From M3007 sp037130425 (GTDB lineage: Bacteria > Bacteroidota > Bacteroidia > Chitinophagales > Saprospiraceae): a stretch of 29,191 nucleotides of DNA. Under the pieces are notes generated by a model. The model was not told where the DNA came from. It saw only the letters and a list, made by a program, of their open reading frames with translations, and ran no database searches. Shown in pieces: positions 1 through 7,767 of this stretch (position 1 is its first letter; every line of letters begins with the position of its first letter). The position numbers were made by a program, and so were the translations under genes. The DNA lies in contig JBAXTB010000021.1 of the NCBI GenBank assembly GCA_037130425.1, positions 1 through 29,191 of the forward strand. Direction: 5' to 3'.

Positions 1-99
1 ACTTAAACGCATCAATGTTTTGATCTAATTCAAGGCTCACGGTAATAGGTGTTGTAAGATGAATAGTAGGGCAATGTTATTGACCTAAGATTTTTGAAA

Positions 100-260
100 G
101 CCCCAAAGGGGCGTAATCATTAGAATTGGGCAACGCCCAATTTAAAAATAACGAAACCAAACGCAATGTAGCATGATTTCGCCCTTTCAGGGCTTTGATT
201 TCACGCAGCCTTGAATCACAGGGCGTTACCCTGTGTTATTGATTTCGCCCTTTCAGGGCT
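100..260. repeat. Cluster of short palindromic repeats (REP-like)
   Basis: Several short palindromes lie together in the gene-free 1-304 stretch. GCCCCAAAGGGGC is at 100-112, TTGGGCAACGCCCAA at 126-140, a 7-bp stem CACAGGG/CCCTGTG at 217-235, and the 20-base unit GATTTCGCCCTTTCAGGGCT occurs exactly twice, at 175-194 and 241-260. The two copies are 66 bases apart start to start and the DNA between them differs, so this is not a CRISPR array. Repeats of this look are, from general knowledge, scattered through many Bacteroidota genomes and resemble REP elements mobilised by TnpA-REP (RAYT) transposases. No such transposase is in the window. I see no gene in 1-304. Confidence 0.75.
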
Positions 261-304
261 ATGGAAAACCTTGAGTCAATTACATCCTCTTTCATGGCCT
301 CAAA

Positions 305-1294
305 TCAAGCCGCAATCGTTTCTTTCTCTTGCATCTCCTGCCGACGTTTCGCTTTTTTCTCCGAGTATGCCGTAGCCGCTTCCCGCACCCAGGCGCCATC
401 TTCGTAAGCTTTCACCCGCGTTTTCAAGCGTTGTTTGTTGCAAGGGCCGTTGCCATTCACCACGTTCCAGAATTCTTCCCAGTTAATCGGGCCGAAGTCA
501 TAATGGCCGCGTTCGGCATTCCATTTCAGTTCAGGGTCAGGTACCACAAGGCCAAGCACTTTGATTTGTTCGGCAATCATATCTACAAAACGCTGGCGCA
601 GTTCGTCGTTGCTGAAGCGTTTGATCTTCCATTGCATACTCTGCGCGCTGTTCGGAGAATCGGCGTCCGATGGACCGAACATCATAACCGATGGCCAATA
701 CCAACGGTTGATCGCATCTTGCGCCATCTCGCGTTGTTCCGGCGAGCCGTTGGCAAGCGTCAGCAGAATTTCAAAACCCTGGCGCTGGTGAAAACTCTCT
801 TCCTTGCACACCCGCACCATCGCGCGCGCATACGGGCCGTATGAACAGCGGCAAATCGGAATCTGATTCAGAATCGCTGCCCCATCTACCAACCAACCGA
901 TCGCGCCGATGTCGGCCCAACTGATGGTCGGGTAGTTAAAAATAGAAGAATATTTGGCTTTTCCGCTGTGTAGTTCATGAATAAACTGATCGCGATCAAC
1001 GCCAAGGGTTTCGGCAGCAGCGTAGAGGTACAAACCGTGGCCGCCCTCATCCTGCACTTTTGCCAGCAGGATTTGTTTGCGTTTCAGCGAAGGGGCGCGG
1101 CTGATCCAGTTTCCTTCGGGCAACATACCCACGATTTCGCTGTGCGCATGCTGGCTTATTTGGCGGGCCAGCGTTTTTCGGTATGCGTCGGGCATCCAGT
1201 CTTTCGGTTCAATCCGAATATCAGCGTCAATTTTGGCTTGAAACTGTGCTTCTAACGAAAAGGTTTGGGCGCCGCTTTTTTCACGTAATTCCAT
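305..1294 (-). CDS. paaA: 1,2-phenylacetyl-CoA epoxidase subunit PaaA
   Basis: Catalytic diiron subunit of the phenylacetyl-CoA epoxidase, which converts phenylacetyl-CoA to its ring-1,2-epoxide in the cytoplasm in aerobic phenylacetate breakdown. The 329-residue product has the family's usual length. Two ExxH motifs typical of ferritin-like diiron carriers are visible: E83-H86 inside VQDEGGHGLYLY and E166-H169 inside KEESFHQRQG. The reading frame can be extended to a TTG at 1351, but I chose the ATG at 1294 because a promoter-like pair (TTTG, 18 bases, TATCTTGG) lies inside that extension. The family normally works with PaaB, PaaC, PaaD and PaaE, encoded directly downstream of paaA. Here the 304 bases downstream contain only palindromic repeats, so the partners are elsewhere or absent. 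The assignment is firm; pathway activity is inferred. Confidence 0.93.
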   Translation of the reverse strand: MELREKSGAQTFSLEAQFQAKIDADIRIEPKDWMPDAYRKTLARQISQHAHSEIVGMLPEGNWISRAPSLKRKQILLAKVQDEGGHGLYLYAAAETLGVDRDQFIHELHSGKAKYSSIFNYPTISWADIGAIGWLVDGAAILNQIPICRCSYGPYARAMVRVCKEESFHQRQGFEILLTLANGSPEQREMAQDAINRWYWPSVMMFGPSDADSPNSAQSMQWKIKRFSNDELRQRFVDMIAEQIKVLGLVVPDPELKWNAERGHYDFGPINWEEFWNVVNGNGPCNKQRLKTRVKAYEDGAWVREAATAYSEKKAKRRQEMQEKETIAA

Positions 1295-1322
1295 CCGTTG
1301 TGGTGTAATGATTTTATTTGAA

Positions 1323-1352
1323 CCAAGATAGGCAACTAAATTGTGAGGCAAA
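1323..1352 (-). promoter_or_regulatory. Bacteroidota-type promoter for paaA
   Basis: Read on the minus strand, TTTG (1349-1352) is followed after 18 bases by TATCTTGG (1323-1330), close to the TTTG-N19-21-TAnnTTTG consensus. Transcription would start near 1319, giving a leader of about 25 bases to the ATG at 1294. This supports the shorter start of paaA. Confidence 0.5.
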
Positions 1353-1448
1353 TTTCGACGTTTTTTAACAACTCAAGGTATATTTTTGTTCGCCACGCCA
1401 CAATTTCTGCATTTTAAACGTTTATGGGTGCATTATCTAAAAACCTTG

Positions 1449-1456
1449 TAACTTTG
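1449..1456 (+). promoter_or_regulatory. -7 element TAACTTTG of bamD
   Basis: Perfect TAnnTTTG match ending only 6 bases before the bamD ATG at 1463. No clear TTTG is present 19-21 bases upstream. If used, the transcript would have a leader of only a few bases. Confidence 0.5.
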
Positions 1457-1462
1457 CGGCTT

Positions 1463-2284
1463 ATGAAAAAAATGATCGGCTTGTTGCTGCTATCCGGCTT
1501 AGTATTGTGGGGCAGCGCATGTAAAAGTGAATACGAACGCATCCGCACGGGTGGAAATGCTGACGCGATTGTCAATAAAGCGTTCGAATATTACGAACAA
1601 AAGGACTATCAAAAAGCCCAAACCCTGTTTGATTTGGTGCTAACAAGCCTGCGCGGCGACAATCGGGCTGAAAAAGCGTATTATTATTACGCCTACACCC
1701 ACTATTACCTCAAGGAGTATTTGCTGGCTGCATATTACTTCAAAACGTTTTCAAACACCTTCCTCAATTCCCCTTTCCGGGAAGAGGCAGCGTATATGTC
1801 GGCTTTTTCAAATTATAAACTTTCCCCGTCTTACCGCCTCGATCAGGGCAATACCCAGACGGCCATTGAGGAATTTCAATTATTTGTAAACCTCTTCCCC
1901 AAAAGTACCCGCGTGGAAGAATGCAACAAGGAAATTGACCTGCTCCGCCGTAAACTCGAAGAAAAAGCTTTTGCAGAAGGAGAATTGTACTTCAACCTGA
2001 AACAATATCATGCTTCTGTCATTTCATTTGACAACCTGCTGCGCGATTACCCGGAAAGCCCCGACGCAGAACGTGTCCGCTTTTTGATCGCCCGCAGCAA
2101 TTATCTGTTGAGCAAAAACAGTATTGTTGAAAAAAAGGAAGAGCGTTATCGTGAAACGCTGAAACGCTGTGATGAATTTTTGGAAAAATACCCGAACGGT
2201 AAGTATTCAAAGGACGTAAAAGGTCTGAAAAAGGTTTCAGAAACCGAACTGAAAAGCCATAAAAAGCGCCTCAAATTGAGTTAA
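1463..2284 (+). CDS. bamD: Outer-membrane assembly lipoprotein BamD
   Basis: Lipoprotein of the BAM complex, which folds beta-barrel proteins into the outer membrane; it acts on the periplasmic face of that membrane. The 273-residue product starts MKKMIGLLLL and has a lipobox ending LWGSAC, so Cys20 is the predicted lipidation site. The rest is a run of TPR-like helical hairpins, with the pattern YEQKDYQKAQTLFD near residues 40-55 and YPESPDAERV further on, as in BamD/YfiO. I chose the ATG at 1463 because it gives a proper lipoprotein signal; an upstream ATG at 1424 would put 13 residues in front of it and lies upstream of the -7 element at 1449-1456. It leads a same-strand run with rpoZ (34-base gap) and coaBC, an order common in Bacteroidota. 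Confidence 0.92.
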   Translation: MKKMIGLLLLSGLVLWGSACKSEYERIRTGGNADAIVNKAFEYYEQKDYQKAQTLFDLVLTSLRGDNRAEKAYYYYAYTHYYLKEYLLAAYYFKTFSNTFLNSPFREEAAYMSAFSNYKLSPSYRLDQGNTQTAIEEFQLFVNLFPKSTRVEECNKEIDLLRRKLEEKAFAEGELYFNLKQYHASVISFDNLLRDYPESPDAERVRFLIARSNYLLSKNSIVEKKEERYRETLKRCDEFLEKYPNGKYSKDVKGLKKVSETELKSHKKRLKLS

Positions 2285-2318
2285 GCAACAACATCCATAC
2301 ATTACATAAAACATTTGC

Positions 2319-2651
2319 ATGAGCGATATTAAAAGCAAAGCCCAAGGGCTTGATCCCAATGTTCAACCACGCGATGTGATTGAACTGGTAAACAAAACCG
2401 GCAATATTTACGAAAGCATTGCCATCGTTGCAAAACGGGCACGTCAAATTTCCAGCGACTTGAAATGGGAAATCCAGCGTAAACTCGAAGAGTTTGCCGT
2501 TAGCACCGACACCATTGAAGAAGTGCAGGAAAACAAAGAACAGATTGAAATTTCTAAGTTCTACGAGCGCCTGCCAAATACGCCGATCATTGCGACCAAC
2601 GAATTTCTCAACGACGAAATTCAGTGGCGCTACCTCGCTGAAAAAGAATAA
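2319..2651 (+). CDS. rpoZ: RNA polymerase omega subunit (RpoZ/Rpb6-like)
   Basis: Small 110-residue protein of the omega/Rpb6 family, which helps assemble and stabilise RNA polymerase around the beta-prime subunit. The segment RDVIELVNKTGNIYESIAIV followed by AKRARQI corresponds to the family's conserved helix with an (A)KRARQI core. The C-terminal part (residues 60-110) is acidic and specific to Bacteroidota homologues. It sits 34 bases after bamD and 18 bases before coaBC, which strongly suggests one transcript. This short divergent form is often annotated as a hypothetical protein or DNA-directed RNA polymerase subunit omega; the context agrees. Confidence 0.85.
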   Translation: MSDIKSKAQGLDPNVQPRDVIELVNKTGNIYESIAIVAKRARQISSDLKWEIQRKLEEFAVSTDTIEEVQENKEQIEISKFYERLPNTPIIATNEFLNDEIQWRYLAEKE

Positions 2652-2669
2652 CAGGAATCTTCTGCTTCT

Positions 2670-3845
2670 ATGAAGATTATCCTTGGCATCAGCGGCTCTA
2701 TCGCTGCCTATAAATCGGCAATTCTTACGCGCTTATTCGTCAAAAAGGGCGATGAAGTGCAAGTATTAATGACCGCTTCAGCCACTTCTTTTATCAGCCC
2801 CCTGACGCTTTCTACGTTGTCTAAACACCCTGTTTATACCGACGTTCAATCAGAAAGCGGATGGAATAACCACGTTGACCTTGGACTGTGGGCCGATGCG
2901 TTGATTATTGCGCCGGCTACCGCCAATACGTTGGCCAAATTAGCCAACGGCTTGTGCGATAACATCCTGAGCGCCGTCTACTTATCGGCCCGCTGTCCTG
3001 TTTTTGTGGCGCCCGCCATGGATGTCGACATGTGGCATCATCCTGCAACCCGCGAGAACATCCGGCGCCTGACACAATTCGGCGTACAAATTATTCCGGT
3101 AGGAAACGGCGAACTCGCCAGCGGATTAAGCGGCGAAGGCCGTTTGGCCGAACCCGAAGACATTGTGGCCTTCGTTGAACAATATTTCAAGGTAAAACAG
3201 GATTTAGCAGGTAAAAAGGTGCTCATCACCGCCGGTCCAACCCAGGAAGCGCTTGATCCTGTGCGTTACATAGGCAACCGTTCGACCGGAAAAATGGGTA
3301 TCGCATTGGCCGAAGAAATGTACCGACGGGGCGCAGAGGTTACGCTGGTGCTTGGCCCTACACATTTAAAGCCAAATTCTTTCGGCATCCAGGTGGTTCC
3401 TGTAATATCAGCCCAAGATATGTATGAATCTTGCGAAGCGCAGTTTGCACAATCAGACATTATCGTTTTAGCCGCCGCCGTTGCTGATTACAAACCTAAA
3501 TTTTATTCGGATATTAAAATTAAAAAAAAGAACGACGACCTCAACCTGGAACTGGCTAAAACCATAGACATCGCAGCCACCCTTGGCAAACAAAAACAAG
3601 CCGGTCAATTGCTCATCGGTTTTGCGCTCGAAACAAATGATGAAGAAGCCAACGCGCAAAAAAAATTGGAGCGTAAAAACTTCGATTTCATCGTTTTAAA
3701 TTCAATGCAGGATGCGGGCGCAGGTTTTGGATACGATACGAACAAAATTACCGTTATACACCGCGACGGCAATCGCAAAGCATTCTCCTTGAAAAGCAAA
3801 AAAGAAACGGCAACCGATATTGTCGATGAAATTGTAGCTTTGTAA
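2670..3845 (+). CDS. coaBC: Bifunctional phosphopantothenoylcysteine decarboxylase / synthetase CoaBC (Dfp)
   Basis: Makes 4'-phosphopantetheine for coenzyme A: the C-terminal CoaB half joins phosphopantothenate to cysteine using CTP and the N-terminal CoaC half (FMN flavoprotein) decarboxylates the product. The 391-residue length is typical. CoaC features seen are GISGSIAAYK at the N-terminus, the catalytic histidine H68 in NNHVDLG, and PAMDVDMW (115-122) for the PxMNxxMW motif. The flap reads GELASGLSGEGRL, with Ser where E. coli Dfp has its reductive Cys158; many homologues outside the proteobacteria also lack that Cys. CoaB features are the GPTQEALDPVRYIGNRSTGK segment (189-208) and AAVADYKP with a following KIKKK. 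It overlaps nothing and ends 108 bases before the next start. Confidence 0.94.
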   Translation: MKIILGISGSIAAYKSAILTRLFVKKGDEVQVLMTASATSFISPLTLSTLSKHPVYTDVQSESGWNNHVDLGLWADALIIAPATANTLAKLANGLCDNILSAVYLSARCPVFVAPAMDVDMWHHPATRENIRRLTQFGVQIIPVGNGELASGLSGEGRLAEPEDIVAFVEQYFKVKQDLAGKKVLITAGPTQEALDPVRYIGNRSTGKMGIALAEEMYRRGAEVTLVLGPTHLKPNSFGIQVVPVISAQDMYESCEAQFAQSDIIVLAAAVADYKPKFYSDIKIKKKNDDLNLELAKTIDIAATLGKQKQAGQLLIGFALETNDEEANAQKKLERKNFDFIVLNSMQDAGAGFGYDTNKITVIHRDGNRKAFSLKSKKETATDIVDEIVAL

Positions 3846-3927
3846 GCGCATCAGACAACCCGAAAGCATCTGGCGGCGTCATTGCATCAATGCGTGGCGG
3901 TTCGGAACCGGGCGACTGCGCTTATGT

Positions 3928-3935
3928 TATCTTTT
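3928..3935 (+). promoter_or_regulatory. Possible -7 element TATCTTTT for the DUF4835 gene
   Basis: Seven of eight positions match TAnnTTTG, 18 bases before the ATG at 3954. It could give the DUF4835 gene transcription independent of bamD-rpoZ-coaBC. Confidence 0.35.
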
Positions 3936-3953
3936 ACATTCAAGTTTTTGAAT

Positions 3954-4871
3954 ATGCAACATCGTTTTTTTGCCGCGCTTTTTTTGCTGTGCCTTTCAGC
4001 CTCAGTATATGCGCAAGGCGAACTCAATGCTTCCGTTCGAATCAGCACTCCCCAACTACAGAAAACGGATCGCCGGGTATTCGATCAACTCGAAGTCTCC
4101 CTGCGCGACTTCCTGAACAATACCAAATGGACCCAGGACGCTTTTGAACCCGATGAACGCATCAAATGCAGTTTCATCATAACCGTTTCAGAAGAACTTG
4201 ACAACAACGCTTTTAAAGGCGAACTTGCCATTCAGGCCACCCGCCCGGTGTACGGTTCCGGCTATGACACGCCCCTGATTTCGCACCTCGACAAGGATTT
4301 GACGTTCACGTACGAACAAAACCAACCCATCGATTTTTTGGTAGATGCTGCAGAAAATCAAAACCTGCCTGCTATGATGGCTTTTTATGCCTACGTCATT
4401 CTCGGTATGGACTATGATTCATTTTCTCAGTTCGGCGGCGACCCATACTTCCTTACCGCACAACAGATAGTTACCAATATACAAAACTCCAGTACCAACA
4501 GCGCCTCAGGCTGGCGACCAACCAACAACGACAAAAACCGAAGCCGCTACTGGATGATTGAAAACATTATGAATCCGAGGGTAAAACCATACCGCGCGGC
4601 TATGTATAACTACTACCGCAAGGGTCTCGATGTGTTGACGACCAATCAGGATCAAGCCAAAAACACAATTCTTCAATCGCTGGAAGAAGTAGATAAAGTA
4701 GGCTCGGCGTATTTCAATTCGATGATTATTCAAATGTTTGCCAACGCAAAAAGGGACGAATTGGTGGAAATGTGGAAGATTGGATTGAAGCCCCAAAAAG
4801 AACGGGTTACACAAATTATGTCGAAGATCGACCCCGCAAACAGCCAACGATACCGGGAGATTGGAAGTTAA
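3954..4871 (+). CDS. Secreted DUF4835 family protein
   Basis: A 305-residue exported protein of the DUF4835 family, a Bacteroidota family of unknown function. A signal peptide is clear: MQHRFFAALFLLCLSASVYA with likely cleavage after Ala20. The mature part has the family's look, including YGSGYDTPLISHLD, QNLPAMMAFYAYVILGMDYD and a C-terminal segment FFNSM-like (YFNSMIIQMFANAKRDELVE). I chose the ATG at 3954 over frame extensions back to 3882 because only this start gives a signal peptide at the N-terminus. In many Bacteroidota this gene follows coaBC and precedes recN; here it is followed directly by a strong terminator, and recN is not in view. A role in the envelope is inferred from export only. 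Confidence 0.85.
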   Translation: MQHRFFAALFLLCLSASVYAQGELNASVRISTPQLQKTDRRVFDQLEVSLRDFLNNTKWTQDAFEPDERIKCSFIITVSEELDNNAFKGELAIQATRPVYGSGYDTPLISHLDKDLTFTYEQNQPIDFLVDAAENQNLPAMMAFYAYVILGMDYDSFSQFGGDPYFLTAQQIVTNIQNSSTNSASGWRPTNNDKNRSRYWMIENIMNPRVKPYRAAMYNYYRKGLDVLTTNQDQAKNTILQSLEEVDKVGSAYFNSMIIQMFANAKRDELVEMWKIGLKPQKERVTQIMSKIDPANSQRYREIGS

Positions 4872-4888
4872 TTGTAAAATAGCCGAAA

Positions 4889-4928
4889 GGCTTCCGTAGT
4901 TTTGCCCGAACTACGGAAGCCTTTTTTT
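4889..4928 (+). terminator. Rho-independent terminator after the DUF4835 gene
   Basis: Perfect 13-bp stem (4889-4901 with 4909-4921), 7-base loop and a run of seven T (4922-4928). It closes the bamD-rpoZ-coaBC-DUF4835 run. Confidence 0.92.
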
Positions 4929-4956
4929 GTTTACACTACAAATACACACGATACTA

Positions 4957-6300
4957 ATGATTGTACAAATCAGCCTTTTTTTGCTGAGCCTGTCGCTGCT
5001 GATTATTTTGCATGAAATGGGCCACTTTATTCCGGCCAAATTATTCAAAACCCGCGTCGAGAAATTTTACCTGTTTTTTGATTTTGCTCCGTTCAATTCG
5101 CTTTGGAAAACCCAAAAAGGCGAAACTGAATACGGTATCGGCTGGTTGCCTTTGGGCGGCTACGTTAAAATATCCGGCATGGTGGACGAGAGCATGGATA
5201 CTGAAGCGCTTAAACTACCGCCTCAACCTTGGGAATTCCGCTCCAAACCGGCCTGGCAACGTCTTATTATCATGATTGGCGGCGTAACGGTCAATTTTCT
5301 GCTCGGTTTTTTCATATTTGGAATGATGTTTTGGGGTTATGGCGAAGAATATATTCCGATTAGCAGCCTGAAAAACGGGATGCAAGTCGATTCAGTCTTA
5401 ATGACCCAGGGTATTCAAAACGGAGATTTGGTGATAAAAGTAGGCAACCGAACATTCGATCGCCTTGATCCTGTGGGCTTTGTGAAAGAGATAGCGCTAA
5501 ACAATGCCAAAACCGTCACTGTTTTGCGCGACGGACAACCCCAAACCCTCAACCTCAGCCCTGAATTCGGAACCAAACTAACCAGTGGCGATGTCCAAAA
5601 GAAAATGATCCTGCTGCCACGTGTTCCCTTTGAAGTCGCCGATGTGCAAGCCGGCAAACCAGCCGATAAAGCAGGGATCAAAAAAGGAGACGTGATCGTA
5701 GGTTTGAACGGTTCGCCGATTCGTTTTTATGAAGATTTTGCGCAGTTGGCCAACCAAAACAAAGGCAAACCCGTGACGCTGCGCGTGTTACGCGGCGCCG
5801 ATACCATGAATATCAACCTGACCTTAATGGAAAAAGGCACCTTGGGCGTTGCGCGCGAGATGAAACGCTTTTTTGCCACCGAGCGCCAGCAATATTCATT
5901 AGGAGAAGCAATTCCAGCCGGTGTTGACAAAGGCATTGGTTTCTTGCAAGACCAATTGAAAGCCTTTGGCCAAATGTTTCGGGGCAAAATTTCAGCCAAA
6001 GACAACCTTGGCAGCATCATCAGCATCGGAAACATGTACCCGTCGTCCTTCGACTGGGAAGCATTTTGGAATATTACGGCTTCTTTGAGCATTATTCTGG
6101 CCTTTATGAACCTGCTCCCGATTCCGGCGCTCGACGGCGGTTATGTGATTTTCCTGCTTTGGGAGGTCATTACACGCCGTAAAGTAAGCGATCAGTTTAT
6201 GGAGAAAGCAGTTACGGTTGGTTTCTTCCTGCTTTTGGCCCTTATGGTTTTCGCGTTCGGCCTTGATATTTGGCGCCACGTGATTTCAAGATTTTTCTAA
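4957..6300 (+). CDS. rseP: RIP metalloprotease RseP (site-2 protease, M50)
   Basis: Inner-membrane zinc protease that cuts substrates within the membrane, for example anti-sigma factors and leftover signal peptides. The 447-residue product has the metal motif HEMGH at residues 19-23 in the first membrane helix, LPLGGYVKISGM in the membrane-associated loop, tandem PDZ-type regions at roughly 140-300 (the second containing ADKAGIKKGDVIVGLNG), and the third metal ligand D393 in NLLPIPALDGG within a C-terminal helix. Membrane segments are visible near 1-25, 105-130, 365-400 and 420-440. The ATG at 4957 was chosen because the alternative TTG at 4927 lies in the upstream terminator. It is followed after 3 bases by hscB, so the two are almost surely cotranscribed. 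Confidence 0.94.
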   Translation: MIVQISLFLLSLSLLIILHEMGHFIPAKLFKTRVEKFYLFFDFAPFNSLWKTQKGETEYGIGWLPLGGYVKISGMVDESMDTEALKLPPQPWEFRSKPAWQRLIIMIGGVTVNFLLGFFIFGMMFWGYGEEYIPISSLKNGMQVDSVLMTQGIQNGDLVIKVGNRTFDRLDPVGFVKEIALNNAKTVTVLRDGQPQTLNLSPEFGTKLTSGDVQKKMILLPRVPFEVADVQAGKPADKAGIKKGDVIVGLNGSPIRFYEDFAQLANQNKGKPVTLRVLRGADTMNINLTLMEKGTLGVAREMKRFFATERQQYSLGEAIPAGVDKGIGFLQDQLKAFGQMFRGKISAKDNLGSIISIGNMYPSSFDWEAFWNITASLSIILAFMNLLPIPALDGGYVIFLLWEVITRRKVSDQFMEKAVTVGFFLLLALMVFAFGLDIWRHVISRFF

Positions 6301-6303
6301 GCC

Positions 6304-6831
6304 GTGAATTTTTTCGAATTTTATCAAATACCCGTTTCATTTCAGGTCGATGAACCTGAAATGAAACGGATTTTTTACCGCAACAGCAAAAAATTCCATC
6401 CGGATTTTCATACGCTTTCCGATGATGCGCAACAGGCAGACATGCTTGAAATGTCGTCGCTGAACAACGAGGCTTACAAAACCTTATCGGATCCGGATCT
6501 GCGTATGCGCTATATTTTGCAGTTGTACGGGTTGCTCAGCGACGAGCAACAACCCAACACCCTGCCCCAGTCATTCCTGATGGACATGATGGACATCAAC
6601 GAAGCGCTGATGGAACTGGAATTCGACTTTGAGGAAAAACGATTTGAGGAAGTGCAACATCAAGTACAGCAACTTGAAAATCAACTATATCAGTCCATTG
6701 CGCCACAATTATTAACAACAAATACTGATAGTACCTGGGACGCCGCGCTTATTGCAATCCGCGATTTTTATTTGAAAAAACGGTATTTGCTGCGTATTAA
6801 GGAAAACTTTCCGAACTTAAAGCCAGGATGA
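6304..6831 (+). CDS. hscB: Fe-S cluster co-chaperone HscB (J-protein)
   Basis: J-domain co-chaperone that delivers the IscU scaffold to an Hsp70 and stimulates its ATPase during iron-sulfur cluster transfer. The 175-residue product has an N-terminal J domain with the HPD motif at residues 32-34 (KKFHPDFH), then LNNEAYKTLSDPDLRMRYIL typical of HscB, and a C-terminal three-helix region containing FLMDMMDINEALMELE, matching the MExREALE-like IscU-binding helix. The start is a GTG at 6304, 3 bases after the rseP stop; no ATG gives an intact J domain. No isc or suf gene is nearby, so the link with rseP is positional only. Conserved cysteines of metal-binding HscB forms are absent. Confidence 0.85.
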   Translation: MNFFEFYQIPVSFQVDEPEMKRIFYRNSKKFHPDFHTLSDDAQQADMLEMSSLNNEAYKTLSDPDLRMRYILQLYGLLSDEQQPNTLPQSFLMDMMDINEALMELEFDFEEKRFEEVQHQVQQLENQLYQSIAPQLLTTNTDSTWDAALIAIRDFYLKKRYLLRIKENFPNLKPG

Positions 6832-6912
6832 TCGTTGTATTCTTGATGCTATATCAAAAGATAACGTAAGATTTTTTCGCCAAATAAAAAATTGAGGTCA
6901 TGCCTAATTGTA

Positions 6913-6933
6913 GGTGTGACTCACAGTCACCCC
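6913..6933. other. Short inverted repeat between hscB and the Uma2 gene
   Basis: GTGACT (6916-6921) and AGTCAC (6925-6930) form a 6-bp stem with a 3-base loop in the 196-base gap between two convergent genes. There is no T run, so a terminator role is uncertain. The rest of the gap holds nothing I can name. Confidence 0.35.
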
Positions 6934-7027
6934 GACAATACGCGCGATCATAAAGAATAATATTTTGCGACCGATCCTCAAGAAAAACAAATATTGAAAT
7001 GGCATCAATCGCTGGTGATCGGAATAT

Positions 7028-7651
7028 CTATTTCAACTCCACTTTTCTGTAAATCAAACGCATCGCCACCCGCAAGTCTATTGATTTAAAGTAAACCTCT
7101 GATTCCATATCTTTGAATTCCTCCTCCAGCCAAACCCCCGGCTGCGATTTGTAAAAACTCACTACCGTGGGCTTGTCCTGTCTTATTAGCACATATTCTT
7201 TAAAAGACGGCAAACTCCTGTATTCTATAAATTTTTGCCCCCGGTCATGGCGCTCGGTGATGTCAGACAAAACCTCGATAACCAACAATGGGTTAATAAT
7301 GGCGTGACTTACATCTTCGGTTAGCAAAGGACCTTCTGCGACCACCACAGCATCCGGATAAACATAGTAGTCATATTCCGGCAAAAAAATCTTTTGATCG
7401 CTCCCAAACGCCTCAAATTCCGGCATATTTTTGAAACTGCTTTCAAGTTCTGTCAGGATATTTCTCGCGATGCGGTTATGCGCAATGGAACCACCGGCCA
7501 GAAGTTTGATTTTACCTTTATAATATTCATACCGCTCCCCGGATGTTGATTCAACATCAAGATACTCCAACACCGTATGTATATGCTGTGTTTGGTTTGG
7601 TTCAGTACCTACGCCCGGTGCATTGCTTGCTATAATGCTTGCGATTTGCAT
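7028..7651 (-). CDS. Uma2 family endonuclease-like protein (DUF820)
   Basis: A 207-residue protein of the Uma2/DUF820 family, which has a PD-(D/E)xK restriction-endonuclease fold; the cellular role is unknown. The family signature is visible: YPDAVVV with D100, then NPLLVIEVLSDIT with E126, and DRGQKFIEYR (residues 136-145) leading to SFKEYVLI. An N-terminal part with YEYYKGKIKLLAGGSIAHN matches the usual GEI-x-MA-x(5)-H stretch, with H58. These genes are numerous and often laterally spread in cyanobacteria and Bacteroidota, usually alone as here. It is flanked by a convergent hscB and a divergent tRNA gene. A -7 element (TATATTTG) lies about 20 bases upstream of the ATG. Confidence 0.86.
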   Translation of the reverse strand: MQIASIIASNAPGVGTEPNQTQHIHTVLEYLDVESTSGERYEYYKGKIKLLAGGSIAHNRIARNILTELESSFKNMPEFEAFGSDQKIFLPEYDYYVYPDAVVVAEGPLLTEDVSHAIINPLLVIEVLSDITERHDRGQKFIEYRSLPSFKEYVLIRQDKPTVVSFYKSQPGVWLEEEFKDMESEVYFKSIDLRVAMRLIYRKVELK

Positions 7652-7671
7652 GTCGTTAAAATTTTGTAGAG

Positions 7672-7679
7672 CAAATATA
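7672..7679 (-). promoter_or_regulatory. -7 element TATATTTG of the Uma2 gene
   Basis: Perfect TAnnTTTG on the minus strand, 20 bases before the ATG at 7651. No good TTTG at the -33 distance. Confidence 0.5.
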
Positions 7680-7708
7680 ACGGAATTTTAAAAAAAATAT
7701 AACGCAGG

Positions 7709-7740
7709 TTTGTCTATTCAAAAAAACCTTTCTAAATTTG
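7709..7740 (+). promoter_or_regulatory. Promoter of tRNA-Leu
   Basis: TTTG (7709-7712), a 20-base spacer, then TAAATTTG (7733-7740): both boxes and the spacing match the Bacteroidota housekeeping consensus. The expected start is near 7745, about 23 bases before the mature tRNA 5' end. Confidence 0.8.
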
Positions 7741-7767
7741 CACCCGCTAAAAAAAGCAACACCAATT

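Noticed and set aside
175..260. Two exact copies of a 20-base repeat as a possible CRISPR array
   Set aside because: Only two copies, palindromic units, an intervening segment that itself contains another palindrome, and no cas genes in the window.
2670..3845. Ser in place of the E. coli Dfp Cys158 as a defect in CoaC
   Set aside because: As far as I know LASG is common in homologues outside the proteobacteria, so this is not good evidence of loss of function.
7028..7651. Uma2 endonuclease gene as part of a restriction or transposon system
   Set aside because: No methylase, transposase or inverted repeat flanks it; single Uma2 genes are common in this phylum.
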